A stretch of 64,000 bases of DNA from Rhodotorula mucilaginosa. Its lineage: Eukaryota; Basidiomycota; Microbotryomycetes; Sporidiobolales; Sporidiobolaceae. Of the stretch, positions 37,601 through 52,802 are shown in pieces. The position numbers and the translations under genes are program-made. The stretch is taken from assembly GCA_034406715.1 (NCBI GenBank), contig CP137864.1, forward strand, positions 1,364,001-1,428,000, written 5' to 3'. How positions within the stretch are numbered: position 1 is the stretch's first letter; every line of letters begins with the position of its first letter. Below the pieces are notes generated by a model that was not told the DNA's origin, ran no database searches, and saw nothing but the letters and a program-made list of their open reading frames with translations.

Positions 37601-37633
37601 GCAGGTGCCGGTCGCGGCAAGAAGCGCAGGTGA
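34614..37633 (+). CDS. RCC2 (TD-60)-type beta-propeller fused to a PHD finger, 643 aa
   Basis: Thirteen exons: 34614-34650, 34961-34976, 35071-35133, 35197-35240, 35307-35363, 35434-35444, 35506-35772, 35844-36189, 36256-36452, 36541-36711, 36775-37275, 37350-37542 and 37605-37633 (1932 nt). RCC1-type repeats run from about residue 10 to 400: LLVAGGTDYATLGRKDKG, AYVWGRNEHHQL, VACGRGHTILVTDQGE and CYAWGFGGLGRLGLG. The last blade, CWGQTASYGELALGEGAPKS then YLDGIEMLDLAAGQNS, matches RCC2 rather than RCC1. After an Ala/Pro linker comes a PHD finger with CKVCG, LECEKCEGAYHAGCL and GEWFCPTC (C4HC3), then an acidic run and a basic tail (SKKRKAAAGGAGRGKKRR). RCC2 is known as a mitotic and small-GTPase-associated protein. 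The PHD finger suggests histone-tail binding. The first exon and its 310-bp intron are the least certain part. Confidence 0.82.
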
Positions 37634-37955
37634 TGATGCAGATCCCAGATATACCGCTTGCAGCACAACGGTAGTCGATATACCCCCGAACTTTTACACG
37701 TACTTTGCCTGGATACCGTTTGCATTGATGTTGTCTATGTTGGCCCTTGTGCGTCTCTATAGTGTTTGGCAGATAAAACAGCACCGCCTCCTCCGTGTCG
37801 CTCCGAGCGGAAGAGCGAAAAAAAAAAGTAGTCGGGCTTTGTGGTCTGCACCTCGTGTCGCACGCTCCGGCGCCCAAAAAGGCTAGGTAGACTAGCCATC
37901 CGCTCGGTGGTGTACTCGTCAGGCTCTCTGTCTCGACTGCTCCAGCGTCTGTACG
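37634..37955. other. Intergenic, RCC2-PHD 3' flank and MEF1 promoter
   Basis: No gene seen. AT-richer around 37670-37800, with AAAAAAAAAAG at about 37819-37829. Confidence 0.4.
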
Positions 37956-41227
<3,272 letters not shown>

Positions 41228-42771
41228 TCTATCTCCCTTGTTCTACGCTCCCCCTTTACTTCCCGTTTCATTCGCGCCCAACTGTCGTTTTACCTGTCTT
41301 ATTCCCCCTCTACCTCACGTGCTCAGACCTTGGCGCATATCTTAACGAGAAGGCTGCGAGTTAGATCTACCGCGCCAATAGACTTGTACAACAGCCGCAG
41401 AATTACACGACTCTCCACTCGCTCGCATCTTCTGATCGCACCGCAATGCATACCTAGCTGAATTGCACAGATTGGTGCGAGCGTGTGTGTTTTCCAGTAT
41501 GAGGAGAGCTGAGCGTCGACGTCGCGCGGCATCGCGGGCTGACGACGGCTTTGAGCACGGATCGCTTCGCAGGTCTTGATCGCCTTCGGTTTCTGGCTCG
41601 CTTTCTCTTCTTCAAGTTTTATGTCCTCTCCGGTCTCTCGCACACGCGTCGCGATCAGCTGCTGCTTGAACAGCTGCGAGGCCAGAGACCGTCAGGCATA
41701 TGAAGTCGGCTCGCTTGAAGAGGATGTCGGCATGGATCGGAGCGCACTCTCTCGTGCTCGCGGTCCTGTTGCTGTTTCCGTCCTCCGTTGGCGCAGCAAC
41801 AAGCCTCTTTTCGCGTATGACACCGCTCATGCAACTGTAGACCTCAGACAATACCACTTTAATGGAATCTGTATGTGCAAGCATGTCTGCGTGGATGATC
41901 AGCGAAGCGTTCCCGGGCCCACGCATACGGACTCGGCGAGGCCGCAGGAGCATCACAGGCGAGGAGCTCGAGCTACAATGTCGTGTAGACGCACTACATA
42001 TGCATGTATGAATTGGAGAGGCTCCGAGATGCTTTTCTTGGCTCGCTGCCTGTGCTCGGGCTCTCTCCTGCTGCAGCTGCCTTTCCAACTCTCCGGCCGC
42101 GGCCGCCATGTTCCTCCCCTTGTGAAACATAGATACTCGCCGGGCAAAGCAGGCGTCGATCCGCGAGCAGTGCAGCGCATCGCCGACTGTGAACACCGCG
42201 ACTCGATTTTGCTCAAGCCTCGCACAGACTTGCACAGACTGCGCGGATTCAAATTGAATATATACTGAAGAAGAAGCATCCTGACGTACGAAAGGAGGTG
42301 GCTATGGCCATATGTAGCCCGTCTTGCATTGACTTCATTCATACTGTATCGTTTACACTGGCTAATACGAGCTATACAGTCACTTCGGGAGCTCGCGGAG
42401 GAATTTGTGCTCGAGCTCGGCCGCCGGCCGGTCTGACCCGAGTCGCGAGGAGGCACGCGCGTGACAAATTAATCCTTGGCATTCACGTTAGCTCGTTCGC
42501 TTTCGCGGAGGACCAAACCTCCCGGCTTCGGCTCCGGCTGACACGCCACATTATGGTTCAAACTCGCTGATTGCGCTCGGCTACGCGGGCTCTCGACGCA
42601 GTGCAACCCGAGCTGATGCCCGCTAATCTGATCAGAATGTCCGCGTGCACCCGGGGCATCTGTGCACGCTCGAGGCTTCCTGCTCCTCGCTCCTCTTCTC
42701 CGTACACACGCAGACCAGCTTGCTACGAGGCTCAGACGACGGCTTCTCTCTAGCCAACAGCTGTGACTACG
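41228..42771. other. 1.5-kb gene-free, AT-richer interval
   Basis: No coding frame with protein character was found on either strand between MEF1 and the siderophore transporter. The composition is clearly less GC-rich than the flanking genes, with short ATATGC and GTATGA-type words. No terminal repeats or transposon frames are seen. It holds the MEF1 3' flank and probably an extended upstream regulatory region for the transporter. A possible 5'-leader intron end (TAGCCAACAG) lies about 20 bp before the transporter ATG. Confidence 0.5.
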
Positions 42772-45214
42772 ATGGCTGCCACCGCTGCTCCCCACTCGCC
42801 GCCGGCAGACTATCTCGCTGGCGACGCCGAAAAGGGCGACCTTTCCCCGTCGACCTCTACCCCTTCCTCGATTGCGAATGCAGGAGGCGACGCTCTCGTT
42901 ACGGAGAAGAGTCGAGGCGTGCGGCAGATGGAGGCACTGCAGACCCGACTCTCGACGAAGTACCGGATCCTGCTGTACGGATCCTTCGCCGTGCTGGCCT
43001 ATGTCATGTCCCTGGGTACGTTCTTTCGCTCTGCAGGCTCTCCGAGAAAGCCGCGTCTGCTGCAACCAGCCCTGTAGCGTGCGGTTGCTTCTTCGTTCCG
43101 ACGCTCACGTTCTCGGCCCTTCCCATTTGCAGACCAGTACACCAACTCTTCCTACCTGACGGCGGCCACTTCGGTTTCTTTCAACGCCCACTCCACCTTG
43201 ACCACCATCTCGTCGATCAAATCGGTCTTCCAAGCCGTGTCGCAACCACCGGTCGCCAAGATTGCCGACGGCGCCGGCCGTATCGAGGCCTACGCGCTCT
43301 GCGTCTTCTTCTATGTGATCGGCTACATTGTCGTTGCGTCTGCCCAGTCTGTCTACGCCTACGCGGCCGGAAACTCGATCTACGTTATCGGCATCACCGG
43401 TCTTTTCCTCTTGCAAAACATCATCATCGCCGACATCTCGTCCACTCGCAACCGTCTCTTCTGGTCGATTTTCCCCTCCATCCCCGGTGTGAGTTGGTAT
43501 CGGTCGTGTCTTCGAGACGTTGGAAGCCCCGGTCACTAACGCGCGCCTCGCAGACCATCAACGTCTGGGTTTCCGGCAACATCGCCCAGTCGCTCCTCGG
43601 AGATCGCAACCAGCACGCCAACATGTGGCGCTGGGGTATCGGCATGTGGTGTGAGTACTATGGACAGTGACTCCCGTGGACGACTCGCTGATTGTGTCGC
43701 TTTTTTCTCCTCGTGAAGGCATCATCGTTCCCATTTGCGCGACTCCGATTCTCCTCACGCTCGGCATCGGTATGCGCAAGACGAAGGCTCAGCATATTGA
43801 GGACCGGACCGAGCAGCGCGTCGCCAAGCAGCCCTTGAAGACGCGCGCTCTCGCCATCTTCTGGCAGCTCGACATCATCGGTCTCCTGCTCCTCGTCGCC
43901 GGCTTCGGTATGCTTCTAACGATCGTCACTATCGCCAACGGCAAGGGTTCGCACTGGAGTGACCGTACGTGATCTTTGCTGCTTTGTTCCGTCGCTGGAT
44001 TCTCAAAGGGACTAATCCCGAGACTGCACACAGCCCACTCGATCGCTCTCCTCACCTGCGGCGGCTTCTTCGTCATCTGCTTCATTCTCTGGGAGCGCTT
44101 CGGAGCCCGCCACCCTCTGATCCCCTTCAGTCTCCTCAAAAACCGCACCGTCATCGCATGCTTCGTCATTGCCATCGTCCACCCGGCAGCTGGCGGCGTC
44201 ATCGGCTCGTACTTGTGAGTATCCGGAGGCTTACTATATCGAGCACGACCGGTCACTGACAGCCGGAACGCGAGTGTACAGCTACACCTACGTTCTTGTC
44301 GCTGCGAACGAGACCACGCTGTCGGCCAAGCGCATCACTTCTCTCGCGAGCTTCACCAGCACGCTCACCGCAGCCGTCATGGGTATCGCTGTTCGGTACA
44401 TTCGTTACCTCAAAGTCATCATCATCTTCGGCTTCTGCGTCGAGGTCCTTGCCTTTGGTCTCATGATCCGCTACCGTGGAGCTGGCGCGACGGCCGGTGA
44501 CCTCGCCGCCGTCCAGGTCGTGCGCGGTATTGCTGTCGGCAGCATCTCCTTCCCGGTCCAGGCCGCCATCCAGTCTGTCACCAAGCGCGAATGTAAGTCT
44601 TCTGGTCCGTCTCTTACCCAAGGAACAGTCTGCTGACGCGTTCCTTCCTCACCAGACATCGGAGCTATCACTGCGTACGTTGACCGGTGAAGTCTGAAGG
44701 CGCGAGCTCTGCCTTTACTGACATGACTACTCTATCTCCCGTGTGCTTTCTGTACTCTCCCAATAGCGGATGTGAGTCGTGATCTCCGCTGCCGTCTCAA
44801 GGGGAACGCCGGACTGACTCTGACCCTTCTCATCACGCAGACTTGACGCTTTTCTACCTGAGTCAGGGCGTCGGCTCCGCCATCGGTGGTGGAATCTGGA
44901 GCAACCTCGTTCCGGGTAAGATGCGCGAGTACATCTCCGACCCCGCCATCGCCGCCAAGGCCTACTCGAACCCGATCTCGCTCATCTCGAAGTACGCGCC
45001 GGGCACCGAAGTGCGCGACGCGATGGCGCGGGCGCAGGGCGAGACCCAGCACGTCTTGTCCATCACCGGCACTTGCCTCGCGGCCGTCGGTCTCTGCACC
45101 GCCATGTTCATCCAATGGCTCAAGCTCACGGACGAGCAGTCGCTCGCGCAAGTCGAAGAAGCCGAGGTGGGCAAGCTCAAGGAGAACACCACGGACAAGG
45201 TCGAACGTAAATAG
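42772..45214 (+). CDS. Siderophore-iron transporter, MFS SIT/ARN family
   Basis: Nine exons: 42772-43015, 43133-43488, 43554-43650, 43719-43964, 44034-44214, 44282-44592, 44656-44674, 44767-44771 and 44841-45214 (1833 nt, 610 aa). The seventh and eighth exons are 19 and 5 nt long. Skipping the 5-nt exon puts the C-terminal quarter out of frame. The protein has a hydrophilic N-terminus, then about 14 hydrophobic helices. Family blocks are DQYTNSSYLTAATSVSFNAH, VFQAVSQPPVAKIADGAGR and RNRLFWSIFPSIPG, and a C-terminal YLSQGVGSAIGGGIWSNLVP. Known role: proton-coupled uptake of ferric siderophores across the plasma or vesicle membrane. Such genes are usually repressed by iron through a GATA factor. 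I did not find a convincing paired GATA site. The cytosolic C-terminus is charged (QVEEAEVGKLKENTTDK). Confidence 0.9.
44767..44771 (+). other. 5-nt micro-exon CGGAT of the siderophore transporter
   Basis: It is preceded by a 92-bp intron ending CTCCCAATAG and followed by a 69-bp intron starting GTGAGTC. Both introns have CTGAC-type branch sites. The five bases restore the frame from ITA to YLTLFYL. Confidence 0.75.
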
Positions 45215-45610
45215 AGAGGGGAAGGTTATCAGTCGTTCGCAGTGATTAGGGCTAATAGGCAGTAGAAAAGTCTGGGTTAAAAAGAAGCGAAATCGCATCG
45301 TCAGTATTCCATCTATTCCGAGACGGACCGAAGCGAATCATGCTCTACACTCCGGCGTCCATATCTGGGGAAGGAAAGGAAAAGCCGCTGTGAAATAGCG
45401 AGAAAAATTTGCCGGGACGCGACGGAAGCGACAAGAGGCGACTCGTCGTTCAACAACGACCCGCTCTCGTCTACGCGCAGCTCTCCCACGCTCGAAGGAT
45501 TGGAGAGGCCATACAGATCAGCAGTTTGAGGCGCGCAGCGAGCTCCTCGCGCGAAGAACGGTCGTGTCGCCCTCGGTCGCCTCGGTCAATCAACATCCAA
45601 CCCTCGAGCC
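45215..45610. other. Intergenic, transporter 3' flank and kinesin promoter
   Basis: No gene seen in about 400 bp. No TATA box close to the kinesin ATG. Confidence 0.4.
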
Positions 45611-48600
45611 ATGTCGTCCTCGATCTCGGTCGCCGGTGAGTCGCCAAGGTTCCAGGGATGCGAAGGAGGACAAGCTGACTCTCCTGTGTCCCATGGGCAG
45701 TCCGAGTGCGACCCTTTTCAGAGAAGGAACGACTGCTCCTCAACTCGAATCATGATGCCGGACCTGCCCTCTTCAACTCCGACAATGCAGCCGCATCCAC
45801 CTCGACAGGCCCACCGATCTACTCGACTCCTCAGCCGGCGCGGGGTCCGGGGTCCTTGCGCAAGGTGCTCAAAGTGCTCGACGAACGCATCCTCGTCTTC
45901 GACCCTCCCGAAACCAACGCCGTGGCGTCGTTCCACAAGGCCAACATGCCGATGCAGGGCAAAAAGACGAAGGACATCCGCTTCTGTTTCGACCGCGTTT
46001 TCGACGAGGATTGCGGGCAGGAAGAGGTCTACGATGGCAGCGCAAAGGAGCTCGTCGGCCATGTCATGGACGGCTTCCATTCGACGGTCTTTGCCTACGG
46101 AGTAGGGCGCGGGGTTCTCCATCACAAGCTCCAGAAAAAAAATGCTGACGTTCTGTCCGGCGCAGGCTACTGGATGCGGAAAGACGCACACCATCTCCGG
46201 TTCCTCCGCCCAGCCTGGCATCGTCTTCCTCATCATGAAGGACCTCTTCGCTCGCATCGCCTCTAGATCGGACGAAGTCGACTTCTCGCTCACGGTTTCG
46301 TATCTCGAGATTTACAACGAGACGATTCGCGACCTCCTCGCACCAGAAAGCGGCATCCTGCAGTTGCGCGACTCGCAAGAGGGAATGGCCACGCCCGCCA
46401 ATCTCAGCACGAAGGAGCCGACCTGCGCTCACGACGTCGTCGAGTGGATTACGCTCGGCAACAACAACCGGACGGTCAACTTCACCGAGGCGAATGCGAC
46501 CTCGTCTCGATCACACGCCGTCTTGAGGGTCACGGTCACACAGAAACCGAAAGGTGGCGGTCTCACGGATACGTCCACGTCCGCGTGTCTATCCGTAATC
46601 GATCTCGCTGGTTCAGAACGAGCCAGTGTGACGAAGAATCGTGGCGAAAGGTATGTGAAGCTGTGCAGACGTACTCAAGCAGGCAATCAGCTGACCCTTG
46701 GCTCGCAGGCTAAACGAAGGCGCAAACATCAATCGTTCGCTTCTTGCGCTCGGCAACTGCATCAACGCCCTCTGCGATCCTCGCAAACGCGGTCACGTGC
46801 CGTATCGCGACTCGAAACTCACTCGCCTGCTCAAGCAATCGCTCGGCGGGAACTGCAAGACGGTCATGATCGTCTGCGTCAGTCCGTCAAGCGCGCATTA
46901 CGACGAAACGCACAACACGCTTCAGTACGCCAACCGCGCCAAGGAAATCAAGACCAAGGCGATCCGGAACGTGATCTCGGTCGACCGTCACGTCGCGCAG
47001 TACTGCCAGCAGATCATGGAGCAGCAACAGCTCATCGACAACTTGAAGCGACAGCTGGCACAGCAGAACACGCAATCGGCTATCGCCGACCGCGCCGACG
47101 ACGAGCGAGCCCTGCAGGCTGCGCTTAAAGCCGTGCAGGCCAAGTGGCACGACTTGGCGCCGCGGCGTGAAGCGGCGGAATGTGCCAAGTTCGAAGCGAG
47201 CTTCAAGCAGCGAGTCTTGTCGGTGTTGCTCGACTGGCAACGCAGCGTCCGAGACAGCCTCGCTGCGGACACCACTCTCGGCTCGTCGACGTCGGCGATT
47301 CGGGTCGAGGCAGAATGCGACGCGTTGGTTGCAGACTTTACGAGCCGTTGCGCGCCGAGCAGCGTCGATTCGGCGGCGTGTGCGCAGGCGGCGGATGCGT
47401 ACACGAGGGCTGTCGAAGCGGCCAGGAGTCAGCTCGCCAGCCGACCTTCCGCGCTCGCCTGCTTCCAGGCAGAGATCAAAGCGCTCGATGCGCGTCTCGA
47501 TCTCGCCTACTCGTCGTCTTTGCCTCAGCTCGCAGCCAAGAACACGGCTCTGCAAGCGCAGGCCATCAGCGGACTCGCCGGGATTCTTGGCCAGCTCCTC
47601 GCGAAGGCGGGACCGGAGCTGTCGGCTGATCCGTCGTCCGCCTCGAGCCCCCTGCGCCTCGTTGTCGCCCTTGACCAAGCCAACCGTGCCGCTTTTGCCG
47701 CATTCGGCGGCGAGGTCGTCTCGTCGACCGCGTTCAGCCTCAAGCGCGACATCGACAGCCGCTCCTTGAACTCGTCCGACTCGGGATCGTCTTCTCTGCG
47801 AGCCGCTGTGGGATCGGCAGGCCTCCAGAACGGGGTGGGACGACCACGCCGCAGTCCCAAGAAGCCGGTCACGTTTCTCGGTTCGCGGTCCAGCCCCGAA
47901 CGCAAAAAGGCAAAGACCGTGCAGTGGTCTGACGACGTCGGCGAAGAGCTCGAGTGCGTCAAGTACAACTCGCCCGACGTCTCGTCGGGCTCTTCAGCCT
48001 CGTCAGCAAGCATGCCGCCCGTCAGCCCTCGCATCACGACGCAGATGTGGACCGCGCCGTCGACGTTTGCAGCCGGCAGCGACTCTAGCCGCGCGGCCGA
48101 GATGATGGCGCTCAAGGCGTCGACCGCGATGCGAGCAGCGAGCAAACCGCTTTCGACGCGCGCGCCCGGCCTCGCGCCGGTAGCCGAATCGCCTTCGACC
48201 TTCTCGCTCTTGCAGGACGAGACCATGCCGCCTCCGCCGCTCCCGGCCAGCGCATCTGCACCGCGGTCTCCGTTCGCCGACCTTGCCAACTCTTCGTTCG
48301 CCAAGTCGGAGAACTCCTTCTCCATGGCCCCGTCTTCCTCGGGGCTCGTCGCCCCGCTCGTGTCGAAGCCGGCTGGTCCGTCGCTCGCACCGCCAACCCC
48401 CTCTTTCAAGCACCGCCGTACCTCGCATATCGGACCGATGCGATCTGAAAAGGCGATCCGTCGGTTATCTGTCGGTACTCGCCCGCGGACCTCGGTGCTG
48501 CCTTCCGTCGCCGCCGCCGACACGTCGATCACGTCTTCCTCCTCCTCTGCGACGAGCATGAACGCGATGCGTCGCCCGGCGCGTCTCCCTTCGTCCGCTT

Positions 48601-48956
48601 CGACGCTTGCCGTCCCTTCCTTGAACCTCCCGCCAGCGAGTGCGCGCAAATCCCCTCGCAAGCTCGTTACTCGGGCGCGACCCTCGATGCAGCCCTCGTC
48701 TCGCCGCTTGTCGACCATGCCGACAGGTGCTGCCGCCATGGCGGGTATACAGCCGACGACGGCGGCACCGATCATCTTTGGCGGCAAGAGCGCGGCCCGG
48801 ATCGCCGCCCGTCGCGAGTCGCGGTTGTCCGGTGGCAATTCGAGCGGGAGCGGGAGTACCATACTCGCCAATCTCCCCCACGCCACCCCTGCCTCCGGTA
48901 CATCATCCGTGCTGTCGCACAAGCGAGAGTCCCCGACGGGGTCTGCTTGGCGGTGA
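45611..48956 (+). CDS. Kinesin-8 motor protein (Kip3/Klp5/6 type), 1052 aa
   Basis: Four exons, 45611-45635, 45701-46101, 46166-46650 and 46709-48956 (3159 nt). N-terminal motor domain: VAVRVRPFS, the P-loop [11 protein letters not shown] assembled across intron 2, switch [12 protein letters not shown], switch [10 protein letters not shown], and [20 protein letters not shown]. The ATGCGKT variant of the P-loop and the neck [20 protein letters not shown] are typical of kinesin-8. A coiled coil follows ([20 protein letters not shown]). The C-terminal half is Ser/Pro/Arg-rich with repeated RxS-type sites. Known role: plus-end-directed motor that shortens microtubules and positions spindle and nucleus. 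The second donor is GTAGGG, weak for this genome, but the join is fixed by the P-loop. Confidence 0.9.
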
Positions 48957-49521
48957 GCACCGTTAGGCGACGCTATCCTTTCTTGTTTTGACTTTTCGCA
49001 TTTCGACTCCCGCCGTTGCTTCCGGACCACCTTTTTGCTTTGTACTTTGCGTCTTGCCCTTGTTCCATGCAACTCTTTCGACCTCGCATTCTTGTGGATC
49101 CGTAGCGGGATGGTCGGCCATGCCGCCACCCGTCTGCAGACTGCAAAAAATGATGTTTCGGCTCGGAGCCTTTTCCTGCATGGACTGCCATCCGTCTAGC
49201 TCTTATAGTAAGTTGAGCTTCTCGCTTTATGGATGTTGGATCGTTAATGTCTCGAGCGGCGGAGGCATTTTCGGCGGCGCGCGATGACCGCGAAGTCACG
49301 ACGAACTGAACTGCTTCCGCTTCCTTCCACACTCACAGGTCGATCGGGATACACGTGCAGGCTACGCACAGCTACGTAACAAGACCGACGTGCAGCCTCA
49401 GCCCCTGCGGTCCAGCTCATACGCGACCCAGGCAGACGCCGCTGCTCTCTCGACGCCAAATTCCTTTGTGTCGCTCTCGCGCTGTCGCTCGCTCCGGTGT
49501 GCTCTGTGACGCAGCTCCAAG
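48957..49521. other. Intergenic, kinesin 3' flank and MEX67 promoter
   Basis: About 565 bp without a supported gene. AT-richer around 49140-49260. Confidence 0.4.
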
Positions 49522-52098
49522 ATGCCTCCGTCAGCAGCAGCAGCGCTGCTCGCCGCCGCCCTGCCCAAACCGGATGCAGCGAACGGCACCGCCGGCACGA
49601 GCACGGGACGGGGCGGTGCACGCCGCGGTGGATTGGGACGGACGAGGGGCGCAGGGGCCACGCACATGGAGGAAGATATCGGCATGTCGGACGGCAACGA
49701 GGCCAACTCGAAACGGAGAGGGCGGCAAGGTCGAGCGGGTCCGATGGGAGACAGGGTCAGTCCCAAGTTTCCTCTTTTGCATTCCCGCCATCTATGCGCG
49801 AATCGTTGCCCGGCTGCGTGAGCGTGCCATTCTCTGCGGCACTGAGGCGCCGTAACTTGGCATGGAAGATTGCTGTTGAGGAGGGCACGACGCTCGGCAA
49901 CTAACTCGTGACTTTACATACAGCCTCGGCGAGGTGGTCGCAACTCGCCTGCCGTCATTTCGGACAAGGGCTCTAAGCCGAGTGCGAGCTCGTCCAAGGG
50001 CGCAAAGGGGAGCGAGCCGACGAAACAATCGACGATCGACACTCTTCGACTTTTCCTCCTCTCGCGATACTCGCAGCCGGACCGACTGCTCAACCTCGAA
50101 AACATGGCCGAGGACCCGATATTGAAGGAGCACAAGTTGATCGCGCCGGGGCAGCCAGGGGCTCCGTCGAATATGGCGGGAGCGGTTTGGAAGCTTGCAA
50201 AAGAGATGTTTCCCGACGTGAGTGTTAGAAACGCGGCGTCGGCCCTTGCCCGTCCAGATTCGCTAACTTGATTCACGTTCGCAGGTCGTCTCATTATCGT
50301 TCGCCAACAACAGCCTTTCGTCGACTTTACCGCTCTCGCCGTACCTTCTCACCACTTCCCTTTCCGACATCGAAAATGTCTCTTTCGCCGGGAACAACCT
50401 TTCCCAGTTCCGAGATATGGACCCCTTCAGTCCACACGTTGGCAAGAAGCGAACCGACAAGAAGCCAAAAGGGTGGTCCAAACTGCGGGAGCTCGTTCTG
50501 ACTGGGAACCCTGTCGTCAACTCGGGCGGAACGGCGGCAACCTACGAACGGTAAGCTCCGGCCTCGGACGACACGGGGCGCCGTTGCACGGTTCACTGAC
50601 ATGGTTCGCCCGAGCAGCGAGATGGCGCGGCGATTCTCGACCTTGAGGACTTTGGACCAGAAACCGCTCGATCCGTCGATCGCGTTCGCCGTCGGGCAGG
50701 ACCGCGCGAGTGGCGACGTCGACTCGCCAGGGCTCTCGGCGCGAGTCAAGAGTGAGAAGGCAAAGGCGGCGAAGCGGGAAGCCGTCGTCTTCCCGTTACC
50801 CATCTCGGGAGGCTTTTTCGAGAGTGAAGGCGCTCGAGATTTCGTCGGGCAGTTCTTCATCAAGTACGTCTGCCTTTTAGCGATTCCTTCCTCTGGTAAG
50901 CAATACCTGACTTGTCTTGCTGCAGGTTCTTCGACGCCTTTGACAACGACCGACCGTCTCTGCTCGCCGCCTACGCTCCCGTCTGCACTTTCTCGTTCCA
51001 CGCCGATACCGCACATCCGGCACGCGCACGCGCCAAGAAGGTCGGATCCCACGGCGACAAGCGGTTCCCTCACCAGCACAAGCTCGACTGGAAGCCATAT
51101 CTCACGGCGGAAGGCAGTCGGAATCTCATGCGCGTCAAGAACCCTGGTACGGCTCGCTTACGGCGGCGTGACACCGACTGGCGTCATCGCACCCCGCTGA
51201 CAATCGCTGTCTCATCTGTGCAGAGAAGCGCGTCAAGACTTTGCAAGTGACGCCTGCAGCAGTGATCTCCTCGATCGCCACTCTGCCGAAAACGAAGCAC
51301 CCGCTCGACGACTCGGCCAAGTTCATCTGGGACTCGTGGACGATGCCGAATTTCCTCGCTCCGGCTGCGCCTGGCGCAGAGGGCGAGACTGTCATCTTTG
51401 CCAGCGTGCACGGCGAGTTCACCGAGAGTGCGTCGTCCAGTTTCTTCACGGCGGAAGGGGCAACTTCAGTACTGACTCTCTGATCTGCAGTCTCGTGCAA
51501 GGGCGTCCGATCCTTCGACCGGAACTTTATTCTCGCGCCAGCTCCTCCCGGTTCACCGTAAGTATAAGCCACGTCCGTCGCTGCTGGCATTCTACTGCTC
51601 CGGGACTGAACCTCGGAGCCTTCACCTTGCGCAGAGCTCAAGCAGCAGGCTGGCCGTGCATCGTCCTCTCCGACATGCTCACTGTTCGCGGCTACTCTGA
51701 TCTCGCCTTCTCGAAACCCAAGGCGCCTCGACCTGCACCGGCGGCGGCGCCGGCTGACGCGGCAGGTGTGCCACCGCAACCTCAGGCGGTCCCTGGACCG
51801 TCGATGCCGAGCGCACCTGAACGGGCGGAAGGAATTGTAAGTCTATCCACTCGCTTGGATGATCTGCGGTGATGCTGATGGGCTCTTATCGTGGCTGCAG
51901 ACCGACGAGCAGCAATCGCTCGTCCTCCAACTGCAGCAAGTCACGTCACTCAACTACCAGTTCGCGCACATGTGCCTCGCCCAGAACGGCTGGGACCCGC
52001 ACCAAGCCTTGTCGCAGTTCCAGACGCTCCACGCGCAGGGCGCCATCCCGCCCGAGGCGTTTGCGCACCAGCAGCAGGTCGTCCAGCCGGCTGCGTGA
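49522..52098 (+). CDS. MEX67: Mex67/NXF1, mRNA nuclear export receptor
   Basis: Nine exons: 49522-49755, 49924-50217, 50285-50550, 50618-50863, 50926-51146, 51224-51427, 51491-51557, 51635-51836 and 51901-52098 (1932 nt, 643 aa). The N-terminus is Arg/Gly-rich. The leucine-rich repeats follow (VVSLSFANNSLSSTLPLS, ENVSFAGNNLSQF, KLRELVLTGNPVV). The NTF2-like domain runs from about residue 330 (FVGQFFIKFFDAFDNDRPSL, AYAPVCTFSFH). The C-terminal UBA-like domain contains QVTSLNYQFAHMCLAQNGWD. Known role: with its NTF2-fold partner Mtr2/NXT1 it carries mRNPs through the nuclear pore by binding FG repeats. Length is as expected. A Pro/Ala linker precedes the UBA domain. Confidence 0.92.
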
Positions 52099-52802
52099 GC
52101 GCTCGCCGTGCAGCTTTCGGCATGCTTCGCCCGCTTGGTACAATCATTCTCGACCGTGCCATCCCTTGCGTCGGTTATACTTCGGTACAAACACACACCT
52201 CATTTTGCATTTACATCGCATATCTACCCCGTTTGCCAGTCGATCTGTTGCTCGAGCTTGCCTTGGAATTCCGATTATCTCAATCGCAGTGACATGCGGC
52301 GTACTGCCACTACCTCACGGCGCGCAGGGGTCAGTCCCTACCTGTATGCTGCGCACGAGATAGCCGAGTCTCGCAACTCTAGAGCCGGTTGGTCGAACGG
52401 GAGGTCCGGCCGAAGAGGGAAAGTGCAGCTTTTCTGGGACGAGCCGACCCTTTGTTCGTTTTGCCCGGGGCTCAGCGACGGTGAGGAAGCGCTCGAGGCG
52501 AGAGCTAGGAGGTTCGTTGCAAGCATATCATCTGCACACTCGGTACACGAGCCGACTGAGCCTTGTCGAGCAGCGAGGGGTTGTATCTCGGTCGAGCAAA
52601 CGCCCAGGAACCAGCCCCCCGAAATCCGCTTCACCTCGCCGCCGGCGATTCGGACCGAATAGAAGGCTTTCGAGCAGACCAGACAGGACTTGCTTAGAGG
52701 TGCGGAAGGACAGCAACCCGAGGTCCGAGGCCGCGGCTGGCCGTTGTTTCCGGAGCACAGGCCCTCGCCGAGAAAGCGCACGCGGTGCGAGCGCGCGCAG
52801 TC
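52099..52802. other. Intergenic, MEX67 3' flank and promoter of the RING-PH-vWA gene
   Basis: About 700 bp. Plus-strand frames cross the right half but are Arg/Ser-rich shadows. No gene is supported, although an upstream non-coding exon is possible. Confidence 0.4.

Noticed and set aside
41576-42268. 230-codon frame in the 1.5-kb gap
   Set aside because: Odd composition, no domain, AT-richer DNA and a competing minus frame of equal length. Not supportable as a gene.
47525-49129. 534-codon open frame antisense to the kinesin gene
   Set aside because: Mirrors the strong third-position GC of the kinesin coding strand. The kinesin motor motifs are on the plus strand and the antisense product has no domain character.
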